Origin: Bacillota bacterium
GTDB lineage: Bacteria > Bacillota > Clostridia > Lachnospirales > CAG-274
Length of the DNA: 64,000 nt
NCBI GenBank assembly: GCA_017543265.1
Contig: JAFYGI010000050.1
Coordinates: 1 to 64,000 of the forward strand
Direction of reading: 5' to 3'
Part shown: positions 17,397 to 28,443 of the stretch, in pieces
How the letters are laid out: the number at the start of each line of letters is the position of its first letter
Position numbering within the stretch: the first letter of the stretch is position 1
Notes under the pieces: model-generated
Told to the model about the DNA's origin: nothing
Databases searched by the model: none
Seen by the model: only the letters and a program-made list of their open reading frames with translations
Translations under genes and position numbers: made by a program

Positions 17397-17464
17397 ATTA
17401 TACAAAATACGGAGATTGTAATTTGTCAAAATATGGAAATAAGTACGCAAAATTTATCGACAAA
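17397..17464 (-). promoter_or_regulatory. spoIIE promoter with 21-bp spacer and Spo0A boxes
   Basis: Minus strand: TTGACA (17424-17429) and TATAAT (17397-17402) are separated by 21 nt (17403-17423), as in B. subtilis spoIIE, where such a spacing makes the promoter depend on phosphorylated Spo0A. TTTGTCAAA (17422-17430, plus orientation) fits the 0A box TTTGTCRAA exactly, and TTTGTCGAT (17456-17464, minus orientation) fits at 8 of 9. Confidence 0.75.
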
Positions 17465-17494
17465 TAATTACATAATACTTGCTTGTAAACGGTA

Positions 17495-17899
17495 TCATGT
17501 ATTCAACGCCATGAATATTTTTATAACGATCAACCCGAAATATATCAACGAAAAGAAAAATCCGTATCTAAGCAGACGGATATATTTGTATGACTCGGGA
17601 TAATTATCGGTATAGAATTTTATCCATTTTGAATTTACTTCAATATACCGCACAAAAGAAAACATATATTTTAAATCCGCTTTCTCGTTTAATAGCTCGT
17701 TATATACTTTTGGATGCTCTTTTTCTGCCAACTTGTCGAGCTTTCTTCCCTCAAGTGTAATATAAATGGCATTTACAAGCGAATAGGGGATAAGCAATTC
17801 ACCAAAAGCATCCCTATCAAAAATGCAAAACGATATTATTATAAATATAAATGAAAATAAAAAATAAAGCGTAAGTTTTTTTGAATATTCTTTATCCAT
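17495..17899 (-). CDS. Hypothetical two-helix membrane protein (134 aa)
   Basis: Not recognised. A hydrophobic hairpin-like N-terminal segment (about residues 8-28) and a C-terminal helix (about residues 110-130) bracket a charged, Lys- and Tyr-rich middle. The start taken is ATG at 17899, preceded by AAGAAGTGAT; an in-frame ATG at 17926 lacks a ribosome binding site. It lies between spoIIE and uvrA, 14 bp after uvrA ends at its stop side, so it may be read through from uvrA. Confidence 0.55.
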   Translation of the reverse strand: MDKEYSKKLTLYFLFSFIFIIISFCIFDRDAFGELLIPYSLVNAIYITLEGRKLDKLAEKEHPKVYNELLNEKADLKYMFSFVRYIEVNSKWIKFYTDNYPESYKYIRLLRYGFFFSLIYFGLIVIKIFMALNT

Positions 17900-17940
17900 A
17901 TAATCACTTCTTTCGTTTATATTCATTATTTATCGGGTAT

Positions 17941-20763
17941 TTATAATAACGGTTTCAAATACTGTCCCGTATAGCTTTTTTTGCATTTTGCGACTTCCTC
18001 GGGGGTGCCCTGTGCGACTATGGTGCCGCCGCCGCTGCCGCCCTCGGGGCCGAGGTCTATGATATAGTCGGCGGTCTTTATCACATCCAGGTTATGCTCT
18101 ATCACAACTACGGTGTTTCCGCCGTCGGTAAGCTGCTGTAAAATGTTTATCAGCTTTTTTACATCGTGGGTGTGCAGACCCGTTGTGGGCTCGTCCAAAA
18201 CATAGATAGTGCGCCCCGTGCTGCGCCTGCTTAATTCCGTCGCAAGCTTTACTCTCTGCGCCTCGCCGCCCGAGAGGGTGGTGGAGCTTTGACCTAATTT
18301 TACATAGCCAAGACCCACCTGTTTAAGCGTTTCAAGCTTCGGTTTCAGCTTGGGCAGGTTCTCAAAGAAGGTATAGGCCTCGTCTATGGTCATATCCAGC
18401 ACATCACTTATGGTCTTTCCCTTGTATTTTACCTCAAGGGTCTCGCGGTTGTAGCGCTTGCCGTGGCAGACCTCGCAGGGTACGAAAATATCTGGCAAAA
18501 AGTGCATCTCTATTTTAACGATACCGTCGCCCGAGCAGGCCTCACAGCGGCCGCCCTTTACATTAAAGCTGAAACGTCCCTTTTGATAGCCGCGTATCTT
18601 TGCATCGGGCGTTTGCGCGAAAAGGTCGCGGATAAGGTCGAAAAGCCCCGTGTACGTTGCGGGGTTGGAGCGCGGTGTCCTGCCTATCGGGCTTTGGTCT
18701 ATATCTATTATCTTATCGAAATATTCCACACCGCGTATCTCCTTGTGCTTTCCGGGCTTCAGCTTGGCGCGGTTCAGCTTTTTTGCAAGCGCCTTGTAGA
18801 GTATCTCGTTTACAAGCGAGCTTTTGCCCGAGCCCGAAACACCCGTAACGCAGATAAAGCGTTCAAGCGGTATTTTAACATCAATATTTTTCAGATTGTT
18901 CTCCTGCGCACCGATAATTTCAAGCACGTTTTTGCAGGCATTTCTGCGTTTTTCGGGCAGTTCTATCTTTCTGCGGCCGCTTAAATAATCACCCGTTATC
19001 GAATTTTCGCATTTCAAAAGCTCGGGATAGGTGCCCGCAAAGATGATATTGCCGCCGCTGCTGCCCGCTCCGGGGCCTATATCGACAATAAAATCCGCCT
19101 CTTTCATAGTGTCCTCGTCATGCTCCACAACGATAAGGGTATTGCCTATGTCGCAAAGGCGGCGCAGGGTCGCAAGCAGCTTGCCGTTGTCGCGTTGGTG
19201 CAGGCCTATGCTCGGCTCGTCAAGGATATACAAAACGCCCACAAGCCCCGAGCCTATCTGCGTTGCCAGCCTTATTCGCTGTGCCTCGCCGCCCGAAAGC
19301 GTGCCCGCTGTCCTGTCAAGTGACAAATGGTCAAGACCGACATTTATCAAAAAGCCCGTCCTTGCGTTTATTTCCTTTAATATCTCGCCGCCTATGGCCA
19401 TTTGGCGCTCTGTAAGGACCAAATTGTCAAAAAACACCTTCATATCCTTTATAGAAAGCGCGGTCACGTCCGAAATGCTTTTGTCTCCGACCGTTACCGC
19501 CAGCACCTCGGGTTTGAGCCTTTTGCCCTTGCAGGTGGGGCAGGGGATGTTTATCATCATGCCCTCGTACTCCTCGCGGGCATAGTCCGACCCGCTTTCA
19601 CTGTACCTGCGCTGCATTGTGGTCACTACGCCCTCAAAGCGGTGCTCGTAAAAACGCTGTTCTCCGCGTGCATAGTAGGGAATTTTCAGCTTGTCGGGCG
19701 CACCGTATAATATCAGGTGCCTTACCTCATCCGAAAGCTCCTCAAAGGGGGTGTCAAGGCTGAAGCCGTATTTTTCCGCAAGGGCGGTAAAGACGGAATT
19801 TGCCATGCTGTCGGGTGCCTTTATGTTGTTAAAGCCCATGGCGTTTATTGCGCCCTGGCTTATGCTTAATTTCGGGTCGGGGATTATCTGCTCCTCGTCA
19901 AATATCATTTTTACGCCTATACCCGAGCAATCGGGGCAGGCACCGCTTGGGTTGTTGAACGAAAACAGGCGTGGCTCTATCTCGGCGATGCTGATGTCGC
20001 AGTCGGGGCAGGCAAAATGCTGGCTGAATGTAATTACCTCACCGCCGTTTACCTCTACATTCATTATACCGCCCGAAAGCGCCATAACGGTCTCGACCGA
20101 CTCGCTCAAACGCTGCTGTATGCCGTCCTTTACAATAAGACGGTCAACAACTATCTCTATAGTGTGCTTTTTGTTTTTTTCAACGGTTATTTCCTCGCTG
20201 AGGTCGTAAACAATGCCGTCCACGCGTACACGCACATAGCCGCTTTTTTTCGCATCCTCCAAAAGCTTGGTATGCTCGCCCTTTCTGCCGCGCACCACGG
20301 GTGCAAGCAGCTGTATTTTTGTCCTTTCGGGCAGGGCAAGTATTTTATCGACTATCTGGTCTACGGTCTGCTTTTCGATGACCTTGCCGCATTTGGGACA
20401 GTGCGGGATGCCCACACGCGCAAACAAAAGACGCAGATAATCGTAAATTTCCGTTACCGTGCCGACGGTGGAGCGGGGGTTGTTGTTTGTCGTTTTCTGG
20501 TCTATGGAAATGGCGGGCGAAAGGCCGTCTATGCTGTCCACATCGGGCTTTTCCATCTGTCCCAGAAACATACGCGCATAGGATGAAAGACTTTCGACAT
20601 ACCGCCGCTGTCCCTCTGCATAAATTGTGTCAAACGCAAGGCTGGACTTGCCCGAACCGCTCAGCCCCGTAAATACAACAAGCTCGTCACGGGGTATCTC
20701 CAGATCTATGCTTTTTAGGTTGTTTTCACGCGCACCTTTAATTATAATTTTCTTGTGTTCCAT
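17941..20763 (-). CDS. uvrA: Excinuclease ABC subunit A, UvrA (940 aa)
   Basis: DNA damage sensor of nucleotide excision repair; a dimeric ABC ATPase that loads UvrB. The first ATP site GLSGSGKSS is near residue 33. Zinc-binding CPKC/CPDC...CPDC and CEAC...CEVC clusters are present, the second ATP site is [10 protein letters not shown], and both LSGGEAQR signatures are intact. The length is normal. The start ATG is preceded by AAGGGATTGATAAA. Its upstream neighbour on the same strand is a large secreted dockerin protein, with a hairpin terminator between, not uvrB as is usual in Firmicutes. Confidence 0.97.
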   Translation of the reverse strand: MEHKKIIIKGARENNLKSIDLEIPRDELVVFTGLSGSGKSSLAFDTIYAEGQRRYVESLSSYARMFLGQMEKPDVDSIDGLSPAISIDQKTTNNNPRSTVGTVTEIYDYLRLLFARVGIPHCPKCGKVIEKQTVDQIVDKILALPERTKIQLLAPVVRGRKGEHTKLLEDAKKSGYVRVRVDGIVYDLSEEITVEKNKKHTIEIVVDRLIVKDGIQQRLSESVETVMALSGGIMNVEVNGGEVITFSQHFACPDCDISIAEIEPRLFSFNNPSGACPDCSGIGVKMIFDEEQIIPDPKLSISQGAINAMGFNNIKAPDSMANSVFTALAEKYGFSLDTPFEELSDEVRHLILYGAPDKLKIPYYARGEQRFYEHRFEGVVTTMQRRYSESGSDYAREEYEGMMINIPCPTCKGKRLKPEVLAVTVGDKSISDVTALSIKDMKVFFDNLVLTERQMAIGGEILKEINARTGFLINVGLDHLSLDRTAGTLSGGEAQRIRLATQIGSGLVGVLYILDEPSIGLHQRDNGKLLATLRRLCDIGNTLIVVEHDEDTMKEADFIVDIGPGAGSSGGNIIFAGTYPELLKCENSITGDYLSGRRKIELPEKRRNACKNVLEIIGAQENNLKNIDVKIPLERFICVTGVSGSGKSSLVNEILYKALAKKLNRAKLKPGKHKEIRGVEYFDKIIDIDQSPIGRTPRSNPATYTGLFDLIRDLFAQTPDAKIRGYQKGRFSFNVKGGRCEACSGDGIVKIEMHFLPDIFVPCEVCHGKRYNRETLEVKYKGKTISDVLDMTIDEAYTFFENLPKLKPKLETLKQVGLGYVKLGQSSTTLSGGEAQRVKLATELSRRSTGRTIYVLDEPTTGLHTHDVKKLINILQQLTDGGNTVVVIEHNLDVIKTADYIIDLGPEGGSGGGTIVAQGTPEEVAKCKKSYTGQYLKPLL

Positions 20764-20786
20764 TTTATCAATCCCTTATAAAAAAT

Positions 20787-20833
20787 ACGTCCCGCTCCGA
20801 TTGAACTGATGTACAAATTTTAGAGTGGGACGT
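20787..20833 (-). terminator. Intrinsic terminator after the secreted dockerin gene
   Basis: ACGTCCCGCTC (20787-20797) pairs with GAGTGGGACGT (20823-20833), 11 bp with one G-U pair. On the minus strand it is followed by ATTTTTTAT. It separates the dockerin gene from uvrA. Confidence 0.65.
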
Positions 20834-20864
20834 GATACTTTGTGTCAGTGGACTATGTCCGTTT

Positions 20865-23800
20865 TTATTTCTTGCTGTCGATGATATTGAGCATTTCAAT
20901 TACATCAAGCATATTGTAATATTCGTCAAAATTGACATCTGCGCGCTTTAACTGCTCGGCGTTAAAGCTATATATGCCGCTGAGATTTTTTAAATACAGC
21001 TTGGCATCGGCATCGGTGATACACTCGTCCATATTGACATCGCCGATAAGAATATCCTCCGATATGGTAAAGTAGCAAATTGCGCGGATCATATTGGAAT
21101 TTATATATGTTTTGTCCGTAAGGGTAGAGTGGTCGGGGTCGGTCGCCGTTACATCATTGGCAAAATATACCTTGCCGCCCAGCGAATTTGTATATTTGTC
21201 GTCTGCTAAAAGCCATACATCATATCTGTAGGTCTCGCCCACCTCGTAGGTCTCAAAATCATCCTCACGGCTGTCGTTGCTGTAATCGTCATCCTTTATC
21301 GTGGATATATCCGTAATGTGCCATACGTTGTCGCCGCCGAAAGTAATACCGTCCGTGAGTATATTATAGCCAAGCTGTGCCGTGACATCATCGGGCATGG
21401 TATCCTTGGACTGACCTGCCTTTGGCTCGTCTATCGTAAATATGACTCGATTTAAATATTCGTCCTTCCAGTCGATTATCAGATCGGTTTGATCCATATC
21501 GAGAGTTATATAATCGTCACTCTTGTCGCCCGTTGATACGGGTGCCGTATCGTAAAAACCATTTCTTTCCCTGCTGCAATAAATGCCGCTGTAGTAGGTT
21601 TCGCCGTTTACCGTTATTTCAAACCTATCCATAGCGATATTAAATACGGGAGCGCTGTATTGGAAATAATCGGCAACAACGGGGTAGCATACGCCCTCCT
21701 TGGGATATATTTTCAATACGGGACGATATTTAAGGTTGCCGACAAAGTATTCATCGGTATACTCGTAGCCGTAGCTGCTGCCCTCTCTTTGGAATTCCCA
21801 GCTAAGCTCACAGGTAAAGTCCTCGGAGGCGCTTATATTTATGTTTCCTCGTTTTACCTTTTCGCCCGCTTTTACGGTAAGCCAGCTTTGCGGAACGGTA
21901 ATGTCGTATTTTGTTTTAGGTACAAGTGCCGTTACGCTTGCCGAGGCATTGTTGGAATAAGCATTTATTTTTGTGCTTCCTGCGCCTGTGCCGTAAACAT
22001 TGCCGTATTCATCCGTTTGCGCAATGCTTTCGTCATTGGATTCGTATCCCACGTCATCGTCGTGGCTGTTTTCCGGCGTGTATACGGGGTAAATATTTAC
22101 GGGTTCATCGCCGCTGTCGTTGTAAAGCACAATAAAGCTGTCGGTCACATCAACGCTGCCGCCGTCGCTGTCGGTGTAAAGCTTCATACCCGATGGGGGA
22201 CGCTTTACATATATGCTTATCGGTGATGTGGTGGCGTTGTTTTTGTATGTGTCGTAAACGGTGCAGCTTATTTGGTATTCACCCTCGATAATAGATATCT
22301 TGTTGTTTGTCCATCCGAGTATTTCGTCAAAGCTTGCGCTTTTGCTGTATAATTGTTTATTAAGCACACCCTTGTAGCCATCAGGCCAGCTTACAAGATG
22401 CCATTTACAGTAATCAAATTCGCCCAGACCCGTCATACTTTTGATGGATATTGTGGGTGTGGTACTGCTGTTGTCACTTATGGTGCAGTTGGACGAAGTT
22501 GTTGAAAGCGTTGCTGTCCTTGTGCCGTCCTTTATACCGAGATATACGCTTTGATTGCCTATAACGTCATTGCCGTCTACCGTATAGCCCACACTGTACA
22601 AGCCGACTGCGCTGCTGCTTGTAAGTGATACGGGCCAGCTTGACTTGCCCGAAGAACCGCTTATTTTATTTCCGTCCTTTGCCCAGAAAATGCCCGATGT
22701 GTTGTTTGCGTTGCTGTAAAGCGTGACCGTTTTGTTTGATGCGGTTGCATCTACCAGCACGCTGCCGCTGCTTATTGCTGGGCTTGCGGTAATAATGGGG
22801 AAGTGTACCACCTCTCCCGTGTAGGTCGCTGTTTTTGATTTGCCGTCCTTAGTGGATGTCAGCGTATAGGTAACATTGCTTGCGCCGTGGCGGAAATTTG
22901 TGTTTGCAGCTTCCATTTGGGCAAAATTACCGTATGAAAATGTGCTGTATGACGTACCGCCGCTTGCGTTTGTATAGGTAAATTTACCCGTAAAGCTGTC
23001 TATAATATTTCTTTCCTTTTGGCTTCTCAAAAACTTGGTTTCGCCGTCTTTTGTGCCTGTTATACGCATACGGCCCGCGCTGTCATTTTCGTAGGTAAAG
23101 CCAATGTCGTAATCGGGTATTGGCGTAACATCGGTAATTGTTATTTTTATCGGTACTGCCGCCGTAATCGATCTGGTGACGGTGGTCTGGTTTTTCCACC
23201 TTTCGTAGGCGGTAAGCCTTACATAATATGTCCTGCCGGTTTTAAGGTCATTAAGTGCCTCTGTGGGTATGCTTGAAAGGTCTATCATATCCCACTCGGA
23301 AAAATATCCGTCCGAGGTAAGATAATTTTTTGAACCCAGGGTATAATCGGTAAGGGTCGAGTTGACACCCGAACCACCCGGAGTTTCGGATATGGTTATT
23401 GTGTTTTCGGGATAGGTGTGTGTACCGACTATATCAAAATCCCTTACGGCAGGGAAATAAGGCTTGCTGATAATACCGAGAGAAAGGCTTGCCTTTTTGT
23501 CCCAGCTGAATTTTAATTCATCCATATCCGTATAGTCAATAACGCTGCTGTCGGTCGCCCTTCTGTAATACACACCGTAGGTCGAAATGCTGCGCGGTAT
23601 TACGGATACCCTTGTTGATGTTTGGTCTGCGCCGCCCTGCGCGCGTTCTTCCTGCGTCATTTCCGAATTGCCGAGCAAATATTTTATGTAGTTGTAATCA
23701 CGCGAGGATTCGCGCACGGGTATGCCGATATTGCCCTTGGAGCTTTTAACATTTACCCACGATCTATGGCCGTACCAATAGGAGTCCATAGAAAGCGAGA

Positions 23801-24662
23801 TAGTACCGTTGCACTTGTCTGTATTAAAATATCCGTTTGAAATTTTAATGTCAACATCATTGTTTATCTGCATAACATCGGCATTTCCTCTGCCCCAGAA
23901 TTCACCGTCATTTATGGTGATCTTGCCTGCAAAAGCCCTTATGGCACAGTTTCTGATATATCCGCTGTCTTTGTAGTAGGAGCTGTAATTGCTCCACCTT
24001 AATCCGCGGCCGTTCATAACACCGCCGTTAAATACAGCTTCGCCGCTTCTTAATGTAACGGCGCAGCCGTGTGTCTGACGGTAGGCATCTTCAACGCCAA
24101 TGCCTACCGAGGTTTTTCCGTTTGTTCTGCCCGCAGTCAATTTACCGCCGTTTACGGTAAGCTTACCGCCCGTTATCTCTATAATGTTTCTTTCGTCGCA
24201 GTAATATCTGCCGGCGGAAAGATTACTGCCGTAGGCTATTTCGCCATAGTTTTTACTGTCGTTTATTACAAGCTCTGCGCCCGACGGTATTTTAAACATT
24301 GTCATTGCGTCCTCGCCCGTCTTGCGTTCTTCGTCATTGTACAGGGTAAGGTTGTAACCGTTTAAGTCAATTACCTTTACGCCCTGTCCAAGCGTACACC
24401 AGCATTCAACAAAAGCTGCGTTTTTGTCGCCCTTTTTGCCGATACGGGCCGCTACATCGCTCATAAGCTTTATTTTGACATTTTGATCTGACTCCAAATG
24501 TGTCTTTACGGTTTCCATAGTAGGTGCGGCGATATCAACATCAAATTGTATATTGTCGCCGTATGCGCTGAGCGGCGCATCATCCTCGGCGGCAAATACG
24601 CCTACCTGTGCCGTCTGTATAAGCATTACTATAAATAAAATAATGGATAAGGTTTTTCGCAT
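20865..24662 (-). CDS. Large secreted multidomain protein with beta-helix, Ig-like and dockerin-like domains (1265 aa)
   Basis: Extracellular protein of unknown binding or enzymatic role. A signal peptide covers residues 1-25 (ends VGVFAAED). Residues about 50-310 read like a right-handed beta-helix (repeated short strands such as LVINDS, LTVNGG, VFNGG, ITINDG), as in pectate-lyase-like or adhesive folds. Several Ig-like repeats follow, then a BIG2-like domain (YESNDESIAQTDEYGNVYG), and a C-terminal pair of dockerin-type calcium loops (GDVNMDECITDADAKLYL and ADVNFDEYYNMLDVIEML). It has its own promoter and terminator, splitting uvrB from uvrA. The start is ATG at 24662 behind GGAGGTG. No cohesin gene is visible in the window. 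Confidence 0.8.
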   Translation of the reverse strand: MRKTLSIILFIVMLIQTAQVGVFAAEDDAPLSAYGDNIQFDVDIAAPTMETVKTHLESDQNVKIKLMSDVAARIGKKGDKNAAFVECWCTLGQGVKVIDLNGYNLTLYNDEERKTGEDAMTMFKIPSGAELVINDSKNYGEIAYGSNLSAGRYYCDERNIIEITGGKLTVNGGKLTAGRTNGKTSVGIGVEDAYRQTHGCAVTLRSGEAVFNGGVMNGRGLRWSNYSSYYKDSGYIRNCAIRAFAGKITINDGEFWGRGNADVMQINNDVDIKISNGYFNTDKCNGTISLSMDSYWYGHRSWVNVKSSKGNIGIPVRESSRDYNYIKYLLGNSEMTQEERAQGGADQTSTRVSVIPRSISTYGVYYRRATDSSVIDYTDMDELKFSWDKKASLSLGIISKPYFPAVRDFDIVGTHTYPENTITISETPGGSGVNSTLTDYTLGSKNYLTSDGYFSEWDMIDLSSIPTEALNDLKTGRTYYVRLTAYERWKNQTTVTRSITAAVPIKITITDVTPIPDYDIGFTYENDSAGRMRITGTKDGETKFLRSQKERNIIDSFTGKFTYTNASGGTSYSTFSYGNFAQMEAANTNFRHGASNVTYTLTSTKDGKSKTATYTGEVVHFPIITASPAISSGSVLVDATASNKTVTLYSNANNTSGIFWAKDGNKISGSSGKSSWPVSLTSSSAVGLYSVGYTVDGNDVIGNQSVYLGIKDGTRTATLSTTSSNCTISDNSSTTPTISIKSMTGLGEFDYCKWHLVSWPDGYKGVLNKQLYSKSASFDEILGWTNNKISIIEGEYQISCTVYDTYKNNATTSPISIYVKRPPSGMKLYTDSDGGSVDVTDSFIVLYNDSGDEPVNIYPVYTPENSHDDDVGYESNDESIAQTDEYGNVYGTGAGSTKINAYSNNASASVTALVPKTKYDITVPQSWLTVKAGEKVKRGNINISASEDFTCELSWEFQREGSSYGYEYTDEYFVGNLKYRPVLKIYPKEGVCYPVVADYFQYSAPVFNIAMDRFEITVNGETYYSGIYCSRERNGFYDTAPVSTGDKSDDYITLDMDQTDLIIDWKDEYLNRVIFTIDEPKAGQSKDTMPDDVTAQLGYNILTDGITFGGDNVWHITDISTIKDDDYSNDSREDDFETYEVGETYRYDVWLLADDKYTNSLGGKVYFANDVTATDPDHSTLTDKTYINSNMIRAICYFTISEDILIGDVNMDECITDADAKLYLKNLSGIYSFNAEQLKRADVNFDEYYNMLDVIEMLNIIDSKK

Positions 24663-24721
24663 AAATAGCACCTCCGTTTGCCTTTTTCTCCTTTATCCGC
24701 ACATAAAAATATCCAGTATTT

Positions 24722-24750
24722 ATTATACATTAAAATCTCAATTTATGCAA
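24722..24750 (-). promoter_or_regulatory. Sigma-A type promoter for the secreted dockerin gene
   Basis: Minus strand: TTGCAT (24745-24750), 17 nt, TATAAT (24722-24727), about 60 nt before the start. Confidence 0.6.
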
Positions 24751-24751
24751 T

Positions 24752-24793
24752 AAAAAAATGACACATCCGAATAAAAGATGTATCATTTTTTTA
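24752..24793. terminator. Intrinsic terminator after uvrB
   Basis: ATGACACATC (24758-24767) pairs with GATGTATCAT (24777-24786) with one mismatch, flanked by A and T runs on the two sides, so it would work in either direction. uvrB ends at 24796. Confidence 0.65.
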
Positions 24794-24795
24794 TG

Positions 24796-26778
24796 TTATA
24801 TCAGCGATAATTTTTTCAGCTCTACTATTTGGTCGCGCAGTTCTGCGGCCTTTTCAAAGTTAAGCTCGCTTGCCTCGCGCTTCATAATAACTGTAAGCTT
24901 TTCTATGGCCTTTAAAAGCTCGCCGCGGGACATAGACTCGGGGTCCTTTTCAAGCAGCATGGAGCGGCGCTTTTTCTCCTCGGTCTTGGTTATGCGGATA
25001 ATGTCGTGTACCTTTTTAATAATGGTTTTCGGGACAATGCCGTGTTGGTCATTATATTCCTGCTGGATATTGCGGCGGCGGTTGGTCTCGTTTATGGCCT
25101 TTCGCATAGAATCGGTCATTGTGTCGGCGTACATTATCACGCGGCCGTTTGCGTTTCTTGCGGCACGGCCTATCGTCTGTATAAGTGAGGTCTCGGAGCG
25201 CAGGAAACCCTCCTTGTCGGCATCGAGAATAGCCACAAGGCTTACCTCGGGTATATCAAGACCCTCCCTTAAAAGGTTTATGCCTACCAGCACATCAAAA
25301 ACATCCATTCTTAGATCGCGGATAATTTCAAGCCTTTCAAGGGTGTCTATATCGCTGTGCAGGTATTTTACCCTTATGCCTGCCTCACGCAGATAGTCGG
25401 TAAGATCCTCGGCCATTTTCTTTGTAAGGGTAGTGACAAGCACCTTTTCCTTTTTGGCCGTAACGCCGTTTATCTCGGCTATAAGGTCGTCTATCTGTCC
25501 CGTTACGGGGCGCAGTATTATCTCGGGGTCAACAAGACCCGTGGGACGGATTATCTGCTCGGCCGTCTGCTCGCTGTGCGACTTTTCGTATTTATTGGGC
25601 GTTGCCGATACAAAAAGCATCTGGTTTATTTTGCCCTCAAACTCGGTAAATTTAAGGGGACGGTTGTCAAGCGCGGATGGCAGGCGAAAGCCGAAGTCCA
25701 CAAGGGTCGTTTTTCTTGAACGGTCGCCCTCGTACATAGCGCCTACCTGCGGTATGGTAACGTGGGATTCGTCCACCATAATAAGAAAATCCTTTGGGAA
25801 ATAGTCCATAAGCGTATGCGGCATACTACCCGGGGCACGGCCGTCAAGGTGGCGCGAATAGTTTTCTATGCCCGAGCAAAAGCCCATTTCCTGCATCATT
25901 TCCATATCGTAGTTAGTACGCTGTTCAAGGCGCTGTGCCTCCAGCAGCTTGTCCTCGCTTTTAAGCACCTTGAGCCTTTCTTCAAGCTCCTCGCGGATGT
26001 CGCGTATGGCGCGGGTAAGATTGTCGCGGTCGGTAACATAGTGCGACGCGGGGAAGATGGCAATATGATTAAGGGTGCTTAATACCTTGCCTGTCAGGCT
26101 GTCTATCTCGGATATCCTGTCTATCTCGTCGCCGAAAAATTCAATTCTTATTGCAATATCGCCGCTGCTTGCGGGGAACACCTCGACAGTATCGCCGCGC
26201 ACGCGGAAGGTACCGCGCACAAAGTTCATATCGTTTCTGTCATACTGTATTTCGACCAGCCGTTTTAAAACGTCCTCGCGGGAGTATTCCATACCGGGGC
26301 GTATGGAAAGGGTCATATTTTTGTAGTCTATGGGCGCACCAAGGCCGTATATGCAGCTTACGCTGGCAACGATAAGCACATCCCTCCGCTCGGAAAGCGC
26401 CGCCGTTGCAGAATGGCGCAGCTTGTCTATCTCGTCGTTTACGGAGCTGTCCTTTTCGATATAGGTATCGGACTGCGGGACATAGGCCTCGGGCTGATAA
26501 TAGTCGTAATAGGAAACAAAATATTCCACCGCGTTTTCGGGGAAAAATTCCTTAAACTCGTTGTACAGCTGTGCGGCAAGTGTTTTGTTGTGCGCTATAA
26601 CAAGGGTGGGGCGGTTGAGCCTTTCAACTATCTTTGCCATTGTATAGGTCTTGCCGCTGCCCGTAACGCCGAGAAGCGTTTGAAATTTTTTGCCGTCCTC
26701 AAAGCCCTTTGCAAGCGTATCTATGGCCTGCGGCTGGTCGCCCGTGGGCTGAAATTTTGAAACTACCTTAAAATCCAT
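24796..26778 (-). CDS. uvrB: Excinuclease ABC subunit B, UvrB (660 aa)
   Basis: Helicase-like core of nucleotide excision repair that verifies damage and holds the DNA for UvrC. Walker [13 protein letters not shown] is near residue 38, the [10 protein letters not shown] beta-hairpin and [10 protein letters not shown] motifs are present, and the C-terminal UVR domain (about residues 620-656) is intact. The start is ATG at 26778 with GGGAGT upstream; a longer frame to 26853 lies inside the preceding gene. It starts 2 bp after the stop of the ogg gene, so these two repair genes form one operon. Confidence 0.97.
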   Translation of the reverse strand: MDFKVVSKFQPTGDQPQAIDTLAKGFEDGKKFQTLLGVTGSGKTYTMAKIVERLNRPTLVIAHNKTLAAQLYNEFKEFFPENAVEYFVSYYDYYQPEAYVPQSDTYIEKDSSVNDEIDKLRHSATAALSERRDVLIVASVSCIYGLGAPIDYKNMTLSIRPGMEYSREDVLKRLVEIQYDRNDMNFVRGTFRVRGDTVEVFPASSGDIAIRIEFFGDEIDRISEIDSLTGKVLSTLNHIAIFPASHYVTDRDNLTRAIRDIREELEERLKVLKSEDKLLEAQRLEQRTNYDMEMMQEMGFCSGIENYSRHLDGRAPGSMPHTLMDYFPKDFLIMVDESHVTIPQVGAMYEGDRSRKTTLVDFGFRLPSALDNRPLKFTEFEGKINQMLFVSATPNKYEKSHSEQTAEQIIRPTGLVDPEIILRPVTGQIDDLIAEINGVTAKKEKVLVTTLTKKMAEDLTDYLREAGIRVKYLHSDIDTLERLEIIRDLRMDVFDVLVGINLLREGLDIPEVSLVAILDADKEGFLRSETSLIQTIGRAARNANGRVIMYADTMTDSMRKAINETNRRRNIQQEYNDQHGIVPKTIIKKVHDIIRITKTEEKKRRSMLLEKDPESMSRGELLKAIEKLTVIMKREASELNFEKAAELRDQIVELKKLSLI

Positions 26779-26780
26779 GT

Positions 26781-27647
26781 TTATACTCCCAGTTTTTCGC
26801 TTCTTGCGTAATAGAATAAATATTGCTGCGCATAGCCTGCGTATTTGCCCCATTTTTTTGCAGCAAAGGCGCTTATTTCCTCTTTTGGGGTGTCCTTGCC
26901 GTCAAAGTACAAAAGCTCGGTCACGCGCTTTACCCACACATCAACGGGGTACATATCACGCTTTCCAAGGGAAAACAGCAGTACGCAGTCGGCTACCTTG
27001 GGGCCTACGCCCTTTATTTTTAAAAGCTCCTTTTTGGCATCCTCCGCCGACATATCGGACAGAGCCGAAAGGTCTATCTCCTTGTTTAAAAGCTTTTTAG
27101 TGCAGTCGCAAAGGTATTTTGCGCGAAAGCCCGTGCCGAGGGACATATAGTCCTCGTTTTTGACATTTGCAAGGGCGGCAAGGTCGGGGAAAAAGCTGTC
27201 GTTTTCGTCAAATGCCCTGCCGTAGGCCTTTGAAAGCCTTGAAATTATGCCCTTTATACGCGGAATATTGTTGTTTTGCGAGATAATAAAGGAAATAAGC
27301 GTTTCAAAGGGCTCCTGATTCAAAAGCCGTATTCCGCCTGCATATTCAACGGCCTTTTGCATAACGGGGTCGTCCTTTGAGATGATTTCCTTTATTTTTT
27401 TATAATCTGTGCCAAGGTCGAAGTAGTTATACCACAGGCTGTCAAAATCGGCGGCGGTGCAGGGAGAAAAAATGATCTTGTCTGCTGTCTGCCTGATGTC
27501 CAGCACCCTGTCAAGCGCGATTATACGGTAAGTGCCCTCGTCCGATCGTGTAAAGCGAAAGCATTGGCCGCACTCCAGTATCTCGGTTATATTAAAGTCG
27601 TTTGTGTCGGTCAGCTCGACCCTGTTGTCATAATATGTTATTTTCAT
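26781..27647 (-). CDS. ogg: 8-oxoguanine DNA glycosylase/AP lyase, Ogg1 type (288 aa)
   Basis: Base-excision repair enzyme that removes oxidised guanine. The helix-hairpin-helix reads [13 protein letters not shown], with the Lys of GPKVADC in the position of the Schiff-base Lys of OGG1. PVDVWVKRV follows, with the catalytic Asp, so both active-site residues are present. The N-terminal OGG domain contains the GQCFRF motif. The start is ATG at 27647 behind AGGGTAAATTT. Co-transcribed with uvrB. Divergent from the DUF6062 gene, with the promoter region in the short gap between. Confidence 0.88.
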   Translation of the reverse strand: MKITYYDNRVELTDTNDFNITEILECGQCFRFTRSDEGTYRIIALDRVLDIRQTADKIIFSPCTAADFDSLWYNYFDLGTDYKKIKEIISKDDPVMQKAVEYAGGIRLLNQEPFETLISFIISQNNNIPRIKGIISRLSKAYGRAFDENDSFFPDLAALANVKNEDYMSLGTGFRAKYLCDCTKKLLNKEIDLSALSDMSAEDAKKELLKIKGVGPKVADCVLLFSLGKRDMYPVDVWVKRVTELLYFDGKDTPKEEISAFAAKKWGKYAGYAQQYLFYYARSEKLGV

Positions 27648-27722
27648 AAATTTACCCTTTTTTCTTTTTAAAAAATATGGTATAATCAAAGTCAGGTAAT
27701 TCATTTAAGCGAGGTGTCTGCT

Positions 27723-28442
27723 ATGAAAGAAAAAATATATACCATACCCGTAAACGAGGGGTTCGAGGCGGGCGGTGAATGTCCGTTTTGCAATATGTAC
27801 AAGGGGCTTGAAAAGGATGCCGTTGATTATATGCTCGGTCCGTCCTATATGGAGGACGATATACGCATGGAGACCAACAGGCTGGGCTTTTGCCCGAAGC
27901 ACTACAAGCATCTTTACATACAGCAAAACCGCCTTGGCGTGGGGCTTATGATGCACACACATCTTCAAAATATAAACAATAATCTTGAAAAGCTGTGCAG
28001 AGATTACAAGCCCGATAAAAAACCGCTTTTTAAAAAAGCCGAGGGGAACCCCATAAGTGATTATATAAATAATATATCAAATTCCTGCTATGTTTGCAAC
28101 AAAATTTCGGCCACACTTGAAAGATATATAGATACATTTTTTTATATGTGGAAAAATATGCCCGAGATACGCGAAAGCGTAAAAAATTGCAGGGGCTTTT
28201 GTCTTGACCATTTTTCGCTTTTGGTGGCAGAGGGTCAGAATAAGCTGTCGGCGGGTGATTATAAGGAGTTTCTGGATATATTGCTGCCGCTTGAACAGGA
28301 GAATTTAAAGCGCCTGGAGGGCGAGGTAGAGTGGTTTACGGACAAATTTGACTACCGCAACAAGGACAAGGACTGGGGCACGTCAAAGGATGCGCTGCCG
28401 CGTGCCATAACCAAGCTTGCATCCGAATTTGTGGAGGAATAA
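27723..28442 (+). CDS. DUF6062 family protein (239 aa)
   Basis: Cytoplasmic protein of unknown function seen in many Clostridia. It has four paired cysteine/histidine clusters (ECPFC, GFCPKH, CYVC and GFCLDH) in two similar halves, suggesting metal binding or a duplicated domain. The start is ATG at 27723 with GAGGTG upstream; an in-frame GTG at 27714 lies within that site. A TATAAT at 27681-27686 may be the -10, but no good -35 is seen. The next gene begins 1 bp after its stop, so the two are co-translated. Confidence 0.75.
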   Translation: MKEKIYTIPVNEGFEAGGECPFCNMYKGLEKDAVDYMLGPSYMEDDIRMETNRLGFCPKHYKHLYIQQNRLGVGLMMHTHLQNINNNLEKLCRDYKPDKKPLFKKAEGNPISDYINNISNSCYVCNKISATLERYIDTFFYMWKNMPEIRESVKNCRGFCLDHFSLLVAEGQNKLSAGDYKEFLDILLPLEQENLKRLEGEVEWFTDKFDYRNKDKDWGTSKDALPRAITKLASEFVEE

Positions 28443-28443
28443 A

